Below, one piece after another: positions 1 to 5,518 of a stretch of 7,232 bases of DNA. The notes under the pieces are model-generated. The model saw nothing but the letters and a program-made list of their open reading frames with translations. It ran no database searches and was not told the DNA's origin. Positions within the stretch are counted from its first letter, which is position 1; every line of letters begins with the position of its first letter. The DNA is taken from NCBI GenBank assembly GCA_003522945.1, contig DPHR01000146.1, forward strand, positions 1,139-8,370, given 5' to 3'. Both the position numbers and the translations under genes were made by a program. The DNA comes from Clostridiales bacterium (GTDB lineage Bacteria > Bacillota > Clostridia > Oscillospirales > Oscillospiraceae).

Positions 1-986
1 GCGTCGCTCACCATGCGGATGATCTGCGAGAGCGCCGTATCCTCGCCGACGCCGGTCGCCCGGCAGCGCAGAAAGCCGGACTGGTTGATCGTACCGGCGT
101 TCACCTTGTCGTTTTCCGCTTTGTCCACGGGGAGACTTTCCCCCGTGAGCGCGGACTCGTTCACAGCGCTCGCGCCAGAGAGCACGACACCGTCCACCGG
201 GATGCTGTCGCCGGGGCGGACGAGGAAAATGTCGCCGAGAACGACCTCCTCCGCCGGGACGACGACCTCCTCACCGTTCCGCTCCAGTCGCGCCGTTTTC
301 GGCGATAGCTGCATGAGCGAGCGAAGTGCGTCGGTCGTTTTGCCCTTGGAATGCGCCTCGAGCGTCTTGCCGACGGTGATGAGCGTTAATATCATGGCGG
401 CAGATTCAAAATAGAGATCGGCCTCCGCCATCGGGTCGATCGTCAGCGTGAAGAGCTCGTATACGCTCCAGAGATACGCCGCCGCCGAGCCCATGGCGAC
501 GAGCGTATCCATGTTCGGCGCACCCTTTACGGCGCTCCGGAACCCACTGATAAAGAAGTTCTGGTTGATGACGAGCACGATGCCCGCGAGCAGGAGCTGG
601 ATGAGCCCCATGCCCACGCTGTTATGATGCAGCCAGCGCGGCATCGGCGCGCCCCACATATGACCCATCGAAAAGTACATCAGTACGAGCAGCACCGCCA
701 CCGAGGATATCAGCCGCTTTTTGAGCTTCGGCGTTTCATGGTCGGCCAGCTCGTCCGCTGCTGCCGCGGCGGGCGCGGCACGCTTCGCGCCCTTCAAGCT
801 TGCGCCGTATCCGGCGTTTTCCACCGCGCGGACGATGTCCGCCGGAGCGGCGGTACCGTCCACGCCCATCGAATTTGTGAGCAGGCTCACCGCGCACGAG
901 GTAACGCCCGGCACGGCAGAGACCGCCTTTTCCACCCGCGCGGAGCACGCCGCGCAGCTCATGCCTGTAACAGAGTATTGCGTCAT
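1..986 (-). CDS. copA: Copper-exporting P1B-type ATPase CopA, N-terminal part (3' end beyond window)
   Basis: Inner-membrane pump that exports Cu(I) using ATP. The first 328 codons are visible and the frame runs off the left edge without a stop. Residues 1-65 form a heavy-metal-associated domain with the GMSCAAC copper motif (C11, C14). An Ala-rich linker (about 70-80) leads to hydrophobic helices from about residue 91 (91-110, 124-142, 157-178, 190-206). The actuator domain follows, with the phosphatase loop TGES at 281-284. The DKTG phosphorylation site and CPC transport motif should lie in the missing part; the family is usually about 750-850 residues. There is one HMA domain in the visible part. 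The start is ATG at 986, preceded by AGAAAGG. The gene lies 38 bases after csoR with no terminator between, so it is probably co-transcribed and copper-induced. Assignment to Cu(I) rather than another metal rests on the motif and on CsoR next door. Confidence 0.95.
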   Translation of the reverse strand, partial: MTQYSVTGMSCAACSARVEKAVSAVPGVTSCAVSLLTNSMGVDGTAAPADIVRAVENAGYGASLKGAKRAAPAAAAADELADHETPKLKKRLISSVAVLLVLMYFSMGHMWGAPMPRWLHHNSVGMGLIQLLLAGIVLVINQNFFISGFRSAVKGAPNMDTLVAMGSAAAYLWSVYELFTLTIDPMAEADLYFESAAMILTLITVGKTLEAHSKGKTTDALRSLMQLSPKTARLERNGEEVVVPAEEVVLGDIFLVRPGDSIPVDGVVLSGASAVNESALTGESLPVDKAENDKVNAGTINQSGFLRCRATGVGEDTALSQIIRMVSD

Positions 987-1024
987 GGTATTTGCCTTTC
1001 TGTTGTGGTGTATTGCGGTTCGGG

Positions 1025-1330
1025 TTATTTCATCAGCTTCTGCAAAAGCTCCGTCAGCTCGTCCACAACGGAGTCGTCTCCCGCGCGGATGTCGCGCACG
1101 ACGCAGTTGTGGAGATGCGCGTTCAAAAGCGCACGGTTAAAGCCGTTCATCGCCGCGCTCACCGCCGCAGACTGCGTGAGAATGTCCGCGCAGTAAGCAT
1201 CGCGCTCGAGCATCCCGCGGATGCCGCGGATCTGCCCTTCGATCCGGCTCAGGCGATTCATAAGCGCGCGGCGCTCTTCCTCGCTTCGCTCGGTTTTTTT
1301 GCAGCAGCAACAGATTTTTTCTTCGTCCAA
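1025..1330 (-). CDS. csoR: CsoR-family copper-sensing repressor, TTG start
   Basis: A 101-residue all-helical repressor of the CsoR/RcnR (DUF156) family. It binds DNA in the apo form and releases it on Cu(I) binding. The family core RLSRIEGQIRGI begins near residue 26. The CsoR Cu(I) ligands are present: C47 (in AYCADILTQ), H72 and C76 (in HLHNC), matching the Cys-His-Cys set of studied CsoR proteins. The N-terminal tail carries four consecutive cysteines (residues 8-11). An in-frame ATG at 1357 is very unlikely to be the start because it lies inside the -10 box of the gene's own promoter, so the transcript should begin near 1349. TTG at 1330 is chosen, with purine-rich AGAAAGG and GGGGA ahead of it (12 and 6 bases away). 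An ATG at 1261 would remove the whole N-terminal tail. First gene of the csoR-copA operon and probably autoregulated. Confidence 0.93.
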   Translation of the reverse strand: MDEEKICCCCKKTERSEEERRALMNRLSRIEGQIRGIRGMLERDAYCADILTQSAAVSAAMNGFNRALLNAHLHNCVVRDIRAGDDSVVDELTELLQKLMK

Positions 1331-1355
1331 GGGTCGTCCCCGCCTTTCTGTATGC

Positions 1356-1383
1356 ATTATATACCCCCGGGGGGTATTGTCAA
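1356..1383 (-). promoter_or_regulatory. csoR-copA promoter
   Basis: On the minus strand, TTGACA (1383-1378) and TATAAT (1361-1356) are both perfect consensus boxes, 16 bases apart. The spacer is almost entirely the CsoR-type palindrome, so repressor binding would directly block RNA polymerase. The -10 box overlaps the ATG at 1357, which rules that ATG out as a start for a transcript made here. Confidence 0.88.
1361..1377. promoter_or_regulatory. CsoR operator palindrome
   Basis: ATACCCCCGGGGGGTAT is a perfect inverted repeat: two 8-base arms, ATACCCCC and GGGGGTAT, around one central G. It fits the known type of CsoR operator, a G/C run flanked by ATA/TAT, and sits between the -35 and -10 boxes of the csoR promoter. 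Binding by this CsoR is inferred from family and position. Confidence 0.88.
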
Positions 1384-1412
1384 GAGGCTTTTTCAAAAAA
1401 TCGAGGCGGAGT

Positions 1413-1440
1413 TTGACTTCATTTTCCGCTTGTGTATAAT
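1413..1440 (+). promoter_or_regulatory. Promoter for the DUF6056 / GT2 operon
   Basis: TTGACT (1413-1418) and a perfect TATAAT (1435-1440) are separated by 16 bases. Transcription would start near 1447, about 14 bases ahead of AAGGAGG (1461-1467). It is divergent from the csoR promoter, with 29 bases between the two -35 boxes, and the copper palindrome lies outside it. I see no operator of its own. Confidence 0.75.
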
Positions 1441-1475
1441 ATAAGCAAAGAATCCCATGCAAGGAGGCGCTGACC

Positions 1476-2801
1476 ATGCCGGCGATCCGCTCCGGGAGAG
1501 TGCGTGCTGCGCTGCTCCTCGGAATTTTTCTTCTCATGCTGCTCGGAAACGTCCTCACGCCGTACGCGGTGGACGACTGGGCGTATATGCACAGCTTTGC
1601 GACCGGCGGGCGTCTCACGCGCTTCGGCGAGATATTTCCCTCCATGGCGGCGCACGCGCAGACCATGAACGGACGGCTCTTCGCCCATTTCTGGGCGCAG
1701 CTCTTTCTGCTGCTGCCGAAAGCGGTATTTAATATAGTAAACGCTTCGATATTCACGGCGCTGATCGCGCTCCTTGCCCGGCTCGCGCAGCCGGAGGGCG
1801 AGCGAGATAACCTCATTCTATTGATGATCTTCTGTGCCGTATGGGTGTTTGTTCCGGCGTTCGGACAGGTGTTCTTCTGGCTGGACGGGGCGTGCAATTA
1901 CGGTTGGGGATGCGTTATCGGTTTTGCATTTCTCGCGCCGTACATCCGCCTTTTGGATCGTGATGCGAAGAAAAAACCGCTGTTCTGGATTTTGTGGATG
2001 CTCGCGGGCTTTTATACCGGCGCGTATCTGGAAAATATGGCGGCCGGGGCGATCTTCCTTTCGGCGCTGCTGCTTTTTGGCCGCCGTGTGCTTTGCAGGA
2101 AGAAAAACGGCGTCCTCCCGTGGCTGCCGGTGCTCGCGTCGGTCGGCGGCTTCATTTTTATGATGACCCGCCCGGCGGAGAGCATGAAAAGCGGCGCGGA
2201 GAGCTCGCTCGCGTCCCTTGGAACGGGGCTTGTCGCCGCGCTGGAGAAGTACCGCTCGCTGGCGGTGCTGCTCGGTGTTTTTGCTGTGTCGCTCGTTGCG
2301 GCGCTTTGGTACCACGCCCGCCGGGAGAAAATTTATCTCGCCGCGGCGCTCGTGCTCGGCTCGCTCTGCGCCAACTTCGCGCTGAGCGTCGCCTCGTATT
2401 ATCCGGAGCGGTGTCTCGCGTTTCCGGCGGTGCTGCTCATTGCGGCAGACGCCGTGCTTTTGTCGGAGCTCTTCTCCGGCAAAGCGAAGCTCACGGTGCT
2501 GTGCGCGGCGGCGGTGCTCGTGCTGTCGACGCTCTATTGGGGTGTTTTCGGCTTTGCCGATATTACGAATGTGTATCTTCAGGTGAGGGCGAACGAAAGC
2601 ACCATCGCCGAGGCGGCCGCGCGCGGCGAGAGCAGTGCGACGGTGCCGTATATCGAGACGCTGACGCGCTATTCCGCGCTGTACGATCTCAAATATCTCG
2701 ATACGGAAGACGCGCAGAGCTGGCCGAACGGCGCTATGGCGGACGTGCTCGGCATCGGTGAGATCCGGTGCGAGCCGGAAACGGCGAAGGAGGCGGAGTG
2801 A
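1476..2801 (+). CDS. Polytopic membrane protein, DUF6056-like, putative GT-C-type glycosyltransferase
   Basis: A 441-residue integral membrane protein with about nine or ten hydrophobic segments, the first at residues 11-30. Right after it comes an acidic DD pair (33-34), then an NGR motif (65-67), KAVFNIVNA (82-90), a WLDGACNY stretch (135-142) and YPER (309-312). The last 70 residues form a soluble tail with a Trp-Pro-Asn motif (416-418). From memory this pattern fits the DUF6056 family. An acidic pair in the first extracytoplasmic loop plus many helices is the layout of GT-C enzymes that take sugars from polyprenyl-phosphate donors. The catalytic role is inferred, strengthened by the overlapping GT2 gene that could make such a donor. 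ATG at 1476 follows AAGGAGG by 8 bases. Sugar, acceptor and exact family cannot be read from sequence; a YfhO-like or other membrane glycosyltransferase family is the main alternative. Confidence 0.82.
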   Translation: MPAIRSGRVRAALLLGIFLLMLLGNVLTPYAVDDWAYMHSFATGGRLTRFGEIFPSMAAHAQTMNGRLFAHFWAQLFLLLPKAVFNIVNASIFTALIALLARLAQPEGERDNLILLMIFCAVWVFVPAFGQVFFWLDGACNYGWGCVIGFAFLAPYIRLLDRDAKKKPLFWILWMLAGFYTGAYLENMAAGAIFLSALLLFGRRVLCRKKNGVLPWLPVLASVGGFIFMMTRPAESMKSGAESSLASLGTGLVAALEKYRSLAVLLGVFAVSLVAALWYHARREKIYLAAALVLGSLCANFALSVASYYPERCLAFPAVLLIAADAVLLSELFSGKAKLTVLCAAAVLVLSTLYWGVFGFADITNVYLQVRANESTIAEAAARGESSATVPYIETLTRYSALYDLKYLDTEDAQSWPNGAMADVLGIGEIRCEPETAKEAE

Positions 2802-3721
2802 TGCTTTCGGTAGTGATCCCTGTCTATAATGAGGGGGCCGTTCTGGAAAAAACGGCTTCGGTCATCCGCAGTGTGCTGTCCGATGCCGCGATCGGCTGCG
2901 AGCTCATTTTCGTGGACGACGGCTCAAAGGACGCCACATGGGAGAAAATCACGGCGCTCTCCGCGTCCGGCGGCATCCGCGGGCTGCATTTTTCCCGGAA
3001 TTTCGGCAAGGAAGCGGCGATCCTCGCGGGACTTGCCTCGGCGAAAGGCGACTGCTGCGTTGTGATCGACGGCGATCTCCAGCACCCGCCGGAGAAGATC
3101 GTGGAGATGTACCGCCTGTGGGAGCAGGGCTACGAGATCGTCGAGGGGCAGAAGGCCAGCCGCGGCGCGGAGAGTCACGCGCACGGTCTCGCGGCGAGAG
3201 CGTTCTATTCTCTCATCAGCCGCGCGACCGGCATCGACATGGCGAACGCCTCTGACTTCAAGCTGCTCGACCGGAAGGCGGTCAACGTTCTCATCAATAT
3301 GCGCGAGCGGAACGCCTTTTTCCGCGCGCTTTCCTCGTGGATCGGCTTTAAAACGGTGAGCATCCCCTTCGATGTGCAAAAGCGCGCAGGCGGAAGCTCC
3401 AAATGGTCCACGCCGGCGCTCGCAAAGTACGCCGTGGATAATATCGCCTCGTTCTCCGCCGCGCCCATGCAGCTCGTCACGGTACTCGGCGGTATTATGC
3501 TGCTCGTCTCGCTCGTGCTCGGCACGATCGCGCTCGTGCAGAAGTTCTCCGGGCGGGCGCTCGGAGGCTTCACCACTGTGATCCTTATCCAGCTTTTTTC
3601 CAGCAGCATCATCATGATAAGTCTCGGTATCATCGGCTATTACATTTCCAAAATTTACGAGGAAGTGAAGGGAAGACCCCGGTATATCATCACCGATACC
3701 TGCGGCGACGAAGAAAAATAA
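2801..3721 (+). CDS. GT2 polyprenyl-phosphate glycosyltransferase (GtrB/DPM1-like)
   Basis: A 306-residue membrane-anchored family 2 glycosyltransferase, expected to move a sugar from a nucleotide donor onto undecaprenyl phosphate on the cytoplasmic face. The GT-A domain starts at SVVIPVYNEG (3-12) and carries the nucleotide-binding DDGS (39-42) and the DGDLQHP metal-binding motif (90-96). Next come RNAFFRALSSWIGF (170-183) and the RAGGSSKW loop (195-202), both typical of the GtrB/DPM1 group. Two C-terminal helices (about 223-247 and 258-283) end in a KGRPRYII motif. ATG at 2801 is chosen because AAGGAGG (2787-2793) lies 7 bases upstream; a GTG at 2768 would add 11 low-complexity residues. 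The start overlaps the previous stop (TGATG), which indicates translational coupling and a shared function. The nature of the sugar is unknown. No GtrA-type flippase gene is visible here. Confidence 0.93.
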   Translation: MLSVVIPVYNEGAVLEKTASVIRSVLSDAAIGCELIFVDDGSKDATWEKITALSASGGIRGLHFSRNFGKEAAILAGLASAKGDCCVVIDGDLQHPPEKIVEMYRLWEQGYEIVEGQKASRGAESHAHGLAARAFYSLISRATGIDMANASDFKLLDRKAVNVLINMRERNAFFRALSSWIGFKTVSIPFDVQKRAGGSSKWSTPALAKYAVDNIASFSAAPMQLVTVLGGIMLLVSLVLGTIALVQKFSGRALGGFTTVILIQLFSSSIIMISLGIIGYYISKIYEEVKGRPRYIITDTCGDEEK

Positions 3722-3723
3722 AC

Positions 3724-3762
3724 AACGCTCCCCGCCGGAAGACCTGTCCGGCGGGGAGCGTT
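3724..3762. terminator. Bidirectional hairpin terminator between convergent operons
   Basis: A 16-bp perfect stem (arms 3724-3739 and 3747-3762, with a CTCCCCGCCGG core) closes a 7-base loop. It lies 3 bases after the GT2 stop and 13 bases beyond the lrgB stop. On the plus strand only a short T run follows before CCC. On the minus strand the stem is followed by TTGTTTATTTTT, a better U-tract, so it should end lrgAB transcripts well and the glycosyltransferase operon at least partly. Confidence 0.88.
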
Positions 3763-3775
3763 TGCCCTATATGAC

Positions 3776-4477
3776 TTATATGCCGTAAAGCGAAGCGACT
3801 GGGGCGGCGAGCACTACGGTGAGCAGCCCTGCCACGATGAGCGAGAGCGAGCTCATCGCGCCCTGGATCTCGCCCATTTCAAGAGCCCGGGACGTTCCGA
3901 CGGCGTGCGCGGCGGTCCCGATGGCGACGCCCTGCGCAATGGGGCTCGTGATGCGGAACACCCGGCACGCGCCATCAGCGCAGATGTTGCCGAGAACGCC
4001 GGTCAGAATGATCGCCGCGACCGTGAGTGAGGGGTAGCCGCCAAGCTCCGCGGAAACATCCATGCCGATCGCGGTAGTGATGGATTTGGGGAGAAGCGTG
4101 GTGAACAGAGAGAAGTCCAGCCGGAAGAGCGCCGCGAGCGCAAACACCGTGGCAAGGCTCGCAGCCACCCCGGCAGCGATGCCGAGCGTTATGGCAAGGG
4201 CGTTTTTCTTCAGCAGCTCAAATTTCTCATAGAGCGGCACGGCAAGGCATACCGTCGCCGGGGTGAGCAGAAAGTTGATGTACTTTGCGCCGTTGAGATA
4301 GCTGCCGTAATCGATACGGAACAGGAGCAAAACTCCGATGGAGAAAAGGATCGCAAGCAGCAGGGGATTGAACAGCGCAAAGTTCCACTTTTTCCGGATG
4401 GCGCGCCCCAACTCAAACGAACCGATGGTGATGACAGCGCCGAGAAAGGCGGAGTTTTCGATCAGTTCACGCATCAT
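3776..4477 (-). CDS. lrgB: LrgB/CidB-family membrane protein
   Basis: A 233-residue polytopic membrane protein of the LrgB/CidB family. Hallmarks are LTPATVCLAVPLYE (71-84), PKSITTAIGM (130-139) and the long conserved stretch GVAIGTAAHAVGTSRALEMGEIQGAMSSL region (about 183-211). Hydrophobic segments run across nearly the whole chain, and the length is normal for the family. Historically called an antiholin-like protein that modulates murein hydrolases and lysis; in several Firmicutes LrgAB is instead linked to pyruvate uptake. The sequence does not decide between the two. The start codons ATGATG (4477 and 4474) follow GGGAGG by 7-8 bases. The first ATG overlaps the lrgA stop (ATGA), so translation is probably coupled. 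No LytS/LytR-type regulator is present in the window. Confidence 0.94.
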   Translation of the reverse strand: MMRELIENSAFLGAVITIGSFELGRAIRKKWNFALFNPLLLAILFSIGVLLLFRIDYGSYLNGAKYINFLLTPATVCLAVPLYEKFELLKKNALAITLGIAAGVAASLATVFALAALFRLDFSLFTTLLPKSITTAIGMDVSAELGGYPSLTVAAIILTGVLGNICADGACRVFRITSPIAQGVAIGTAAHAVGTSRALEMGEIQGAMSSLSLIVAGLLTVVLAAPVASLYGI

Positions 4478-4839
4478 CTTTTATCCTCCCGCTTCTGGCG
4501 CAGACGCATCACGCGCTGCGTGGTGCACCCTGCGGCGGCGAACACCGTGAACGTCGATACAACGACGATCGCGGCAAACGGCAGCCACACGGGACGCAGC
4601 ACGTCCCACTTTTCCAGAAGACCCACGCCCGCCGGAACAAACAGCATCGGCATGATTTCCAGCAGAAAAGCGCTCGTTTCACGAATGGCGTCTGCTTTTA
4701 AAAGGCGCGTTTCCAGCGCGGCAAAGAGCAGAACGATCCCGTAAATGCTCGCCGGGACGGGCAGCGGCAGCAGATAATGCAGCAGCTCGCCGAGAAACGA
4801 CACGAGCAAAATGATGCCGAGTTGGCGGATGTACTTCAT
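4474..4839 (-). CDS. lrgA: LrgA/CidA-family membrane protein
   Basis: A 121-residue small membrane protein with about four hydrophobic segments (5-22, 28-46, 57-75, 84-104) and a short basic C-terminal tail (RLRQKREDKR). The family signature LPLPVPASIYGIVLLF (24-39) and FVPAGVGL (67-74) are clear. Members oligomerise in the cytoplasmic membrane, resemble holins in layout, and act together with LrgB. ATG at 4839 is preceded by AGAGG 9 bases away. It overlaps lrgB by 4 bases, and the two form a minus-strand operon divergent from the rrf2 regulator. LrgA and CidA cannot be told apart reliably by sequence alone; the symbol follows the usual annotation for a lone pair. Confidence 0.93.
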   Translation of the reverse strand: MKYIRQLGIILLVSFLGELLHYLLPLPVPASIYGIVLLFAALETRLLKADAIRETSAFLLEIMPMLFVPAGVGLLEKWDVLRPVWLPFAAIVVVSTFTVFAAAGCTTQRVMRLRQKREDKR

Positions 4840-4872
4840 ACGCTTGAACCTCTTGCGATAAAAATCCTTTTC

Positions 4873-4901
4873 TTTTTACCCAATTTGACCGCGTTTATCA
4901 A
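4873..4901 (-). promoter_or_regulatory. Possible lrgAB promoter
   Basis: On the minus strand, TTGATA (4901-4896) and TAAAAA (4878-4873) are 17 bases apart and lie 34 bases ahead of the lrgA ATG. The -10 match is poor, so this is a tentative choice in an AT-rich divergent spacer. I see no clear LytR-type direct repeat. Confidence 0.35.
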
Positions 4902-4912
4902 GACGATTCCGG

Positions 4913-4941
4913 TTGTAAAATTAAAAACATTGTGATATAGT
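4913..4941 (+). promoter_or_regulatory. rrf2/iscR promoter
   Basis: TTGTAA (4913-4918) and TATAGT (4936-4941) are separated by an ideal 17 bases. Transcription would start near 4948, so an in-frame ATG at 4942 cannot be used and the ATG at 4975 is the start. Half-sites AAACAT and ATGTTT flank the -10 box, a suitable place for autorepression. Confidence 0.75.
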
Positions 4942-4947
4942 ATGTTT
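4925..4947. promoter_or_regulatory. Candidate Rrf2 operator at its own promoter
   Basis: AAACAT (4925-4930) and ATGTTT (4942-4947) form an inverted repeat with an 11-base gap centred on the -10 box. The right half, extended to GTATGTTTA (4940-4948), recurs exactly as the reverse complement in the iscS promoter (5476-5484). Binding by the encoded regulator is inferred from position and sharing; I do not know a published consensus for this group to match it to. Confidence 0.45.
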
Positions 4948-4974
4948 ATCCGATCCGATGAGGAGGAACGATCC

Positions 4975-5412
4975 ATGCTGATCTCAACCAAAGGACGCTA
5001 CGCGCTGCGTGTCATGGCGGATCTTGCCCGCAATGGCGGGGAGGAATACGTTGTGCTGATGGACATTGCCGAGCGCCAGAACATATCGGAAAAGTATCTC
5101 GAAGGCATCGTTGCCGCGCTCAGCCGCTGCGGGTTTTTGCAGACGCAGCGCGGCCGCGGGGGCGGCTACCGGCTCGCCCGCTGCCCGGAGGAATACGCCG
5201 TCGGCGATATCCTCCGTGCTGCGGAGGGCTCCATAGCGCCGGTATCCTGCGTCAAGTCCGGCGAATCGGAGTGCCCGAACGCCGACAACTGTCTCACGCT
5301 GCCGCTCTGGAAGGAGCTTGACCGCGTGATGAACGACTATCTGGAGAGCGTCACGCTCGCCGATCTCATAAACGGCAATATTGCCGCAAAATCGACCGAT
5401 TCCGGGAAATAA
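4975..5412 (+). CDS. iscR: Rrf2/IscR-family iron-sulfur-sensing transcriptional regulator
   Basis: A 145-residue Rrf2-family regulator. It begins with the family's MLISTKGRYALRVM, followed by a winged-helix DNA-binding domain: recognition region NISEKYLEGIVAALSR (36-51) and wing RGRGGGYRLAR (59-69). Three cysteines, C92, C100 and C106, sit where IscR binds its [2Fe-2S] cluster, here spaced C-x7-C-x5-C. The fourth ligand of E. coli IscR, a His three residues after the last Cys, is replaced by L109. ATG at 4975 follows AGGAGG (4961-4966) by 8 bases; an earlier ATG at 4942 directly abuts the -10 box and is excluded. Position just upstream of iscS-iscU suggests it represses that operon and itself according to cluster supply. 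A CymR-like cysteine regulator is less likely because the cluster cysteines are present. Confidence 0.92.
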   Translation: MLISTKGRYALRVMADLARNGGEEYVVLMDIAERQNISEKYLEGIVAALSRCGFLQTQRGRGGGYRLARCPEEYAVGDILRAAEGSIAPVSCVKSGESECPNADNCLTLPLWKELDRVMNDYLESVTLADLINGNIAAKSTDSGK

Positions 5413-5445
5413 CCCGGCGCGAAAAAGCTCCTTGGAAAAAACCTA

Positions 5446-5474
5446 TTGACAATATATGTTTATGATGCTACATT
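5446..5474 (+). promoter_or_regulatory. iscS-iscU promoter
   Basis: A perfect TTGACA (5446-5451) and TACATT (5469-5474) are 17 bases apart. Transcription would start near 5481, giving a leader of about 38 bases before the iscS ATG. This gives iscSU its own promoter separate from rrf2; the -10 box and spacer are covered by an inverted repeat that may be the regulator's site. Confidence 0.75.
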
Positions 5475-5483
5475 GTAAACATA
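5455..5483. promoter_or_regulatory. Candidate Rrf2/IscR operator at the iscS promoter
   Basis: TATGTTTA (5455-5462) and TAAACATA (5476-5483) are perfect inverted arms with a 13-base gap. They cover the promoter spacer, the -10 box and the likely start of transcription, as expected for a repressor site. The half-site is shared with the rrf2 promoter. The binding protein is inferred, and the repeat might also act as an RNA hairpin in readthrough transcripts. Confidence 0.55.
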
Positions 5484-5518
5484 CAAGAACAGTAGGATTT
5501 TTGAAAGGAGCTTTTTCC

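Larger units (their letters stand above)
5421..5517 (+). repeat. 13-bp inverted repeat bracketing the iscS promoter and covering its RBS
   Basis: GAAAAAGCTCCTT (5421-5433) is the exact reverse complement of AAGGAGCTTTTTC (5505-5517). The right arm contains the iscS ribosome binding site (AAAGGAG, 5504-5510). The left arm lies upstream of the iscS promoter, so only an RNA read through from rrf2 would carry both arms and could fold. The candidate operator repeat (5455-5483) would form an inner hairpin within the 71-base loop. Seen directly; the role is inferred. Confidence 0.6.

Noticed and set aside
624..1444. Plus-strand open frames opposite copA and csoR
   Set aside because: They mirror two well-supported minus-strand genes, have Arg/Ala-rich sequence and lack ribosome binding sites and recognisable motifs.
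1384..1475. Riboswitch or leader RNA ahead of the DUF6056-like gene
   Set aside because: The predicted leader from about 1447 to 1475 is only some 29 bases, too short for a structured switch, and no stem or attenuator is present.
1358..1897. Upstream extension of csoR to a 290-codon protein
   Set aside because: The extra residues run through the csoR promoter and operator and antisense to the membrane protein gene. CsoR proteins are about 90-110 residues.
1994..2761. A 255-codon frame inside the membrane protein gene
   Set aside because: It is a +1 shadow of a gene with a strong promoter, RBS and family features; its sequence is a low-complexity Arg/Gly/Ala mix.
3724..3762. The GC-rich hairpin as an attachment site or mobile-element end
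   Set aside because: It sits between two convergent stops and has a U-rich tail on the minus strand, so a terminator explains it fully; no direct repeats or recombinase gene are nearby.
5413..5445. An intrinsic terminator between rrf2 and iscS
   Set aside because: No local stem with a U-tract is present. The only strong pairing of this stretch is with the iscS RBS region far downstream, reported separately.
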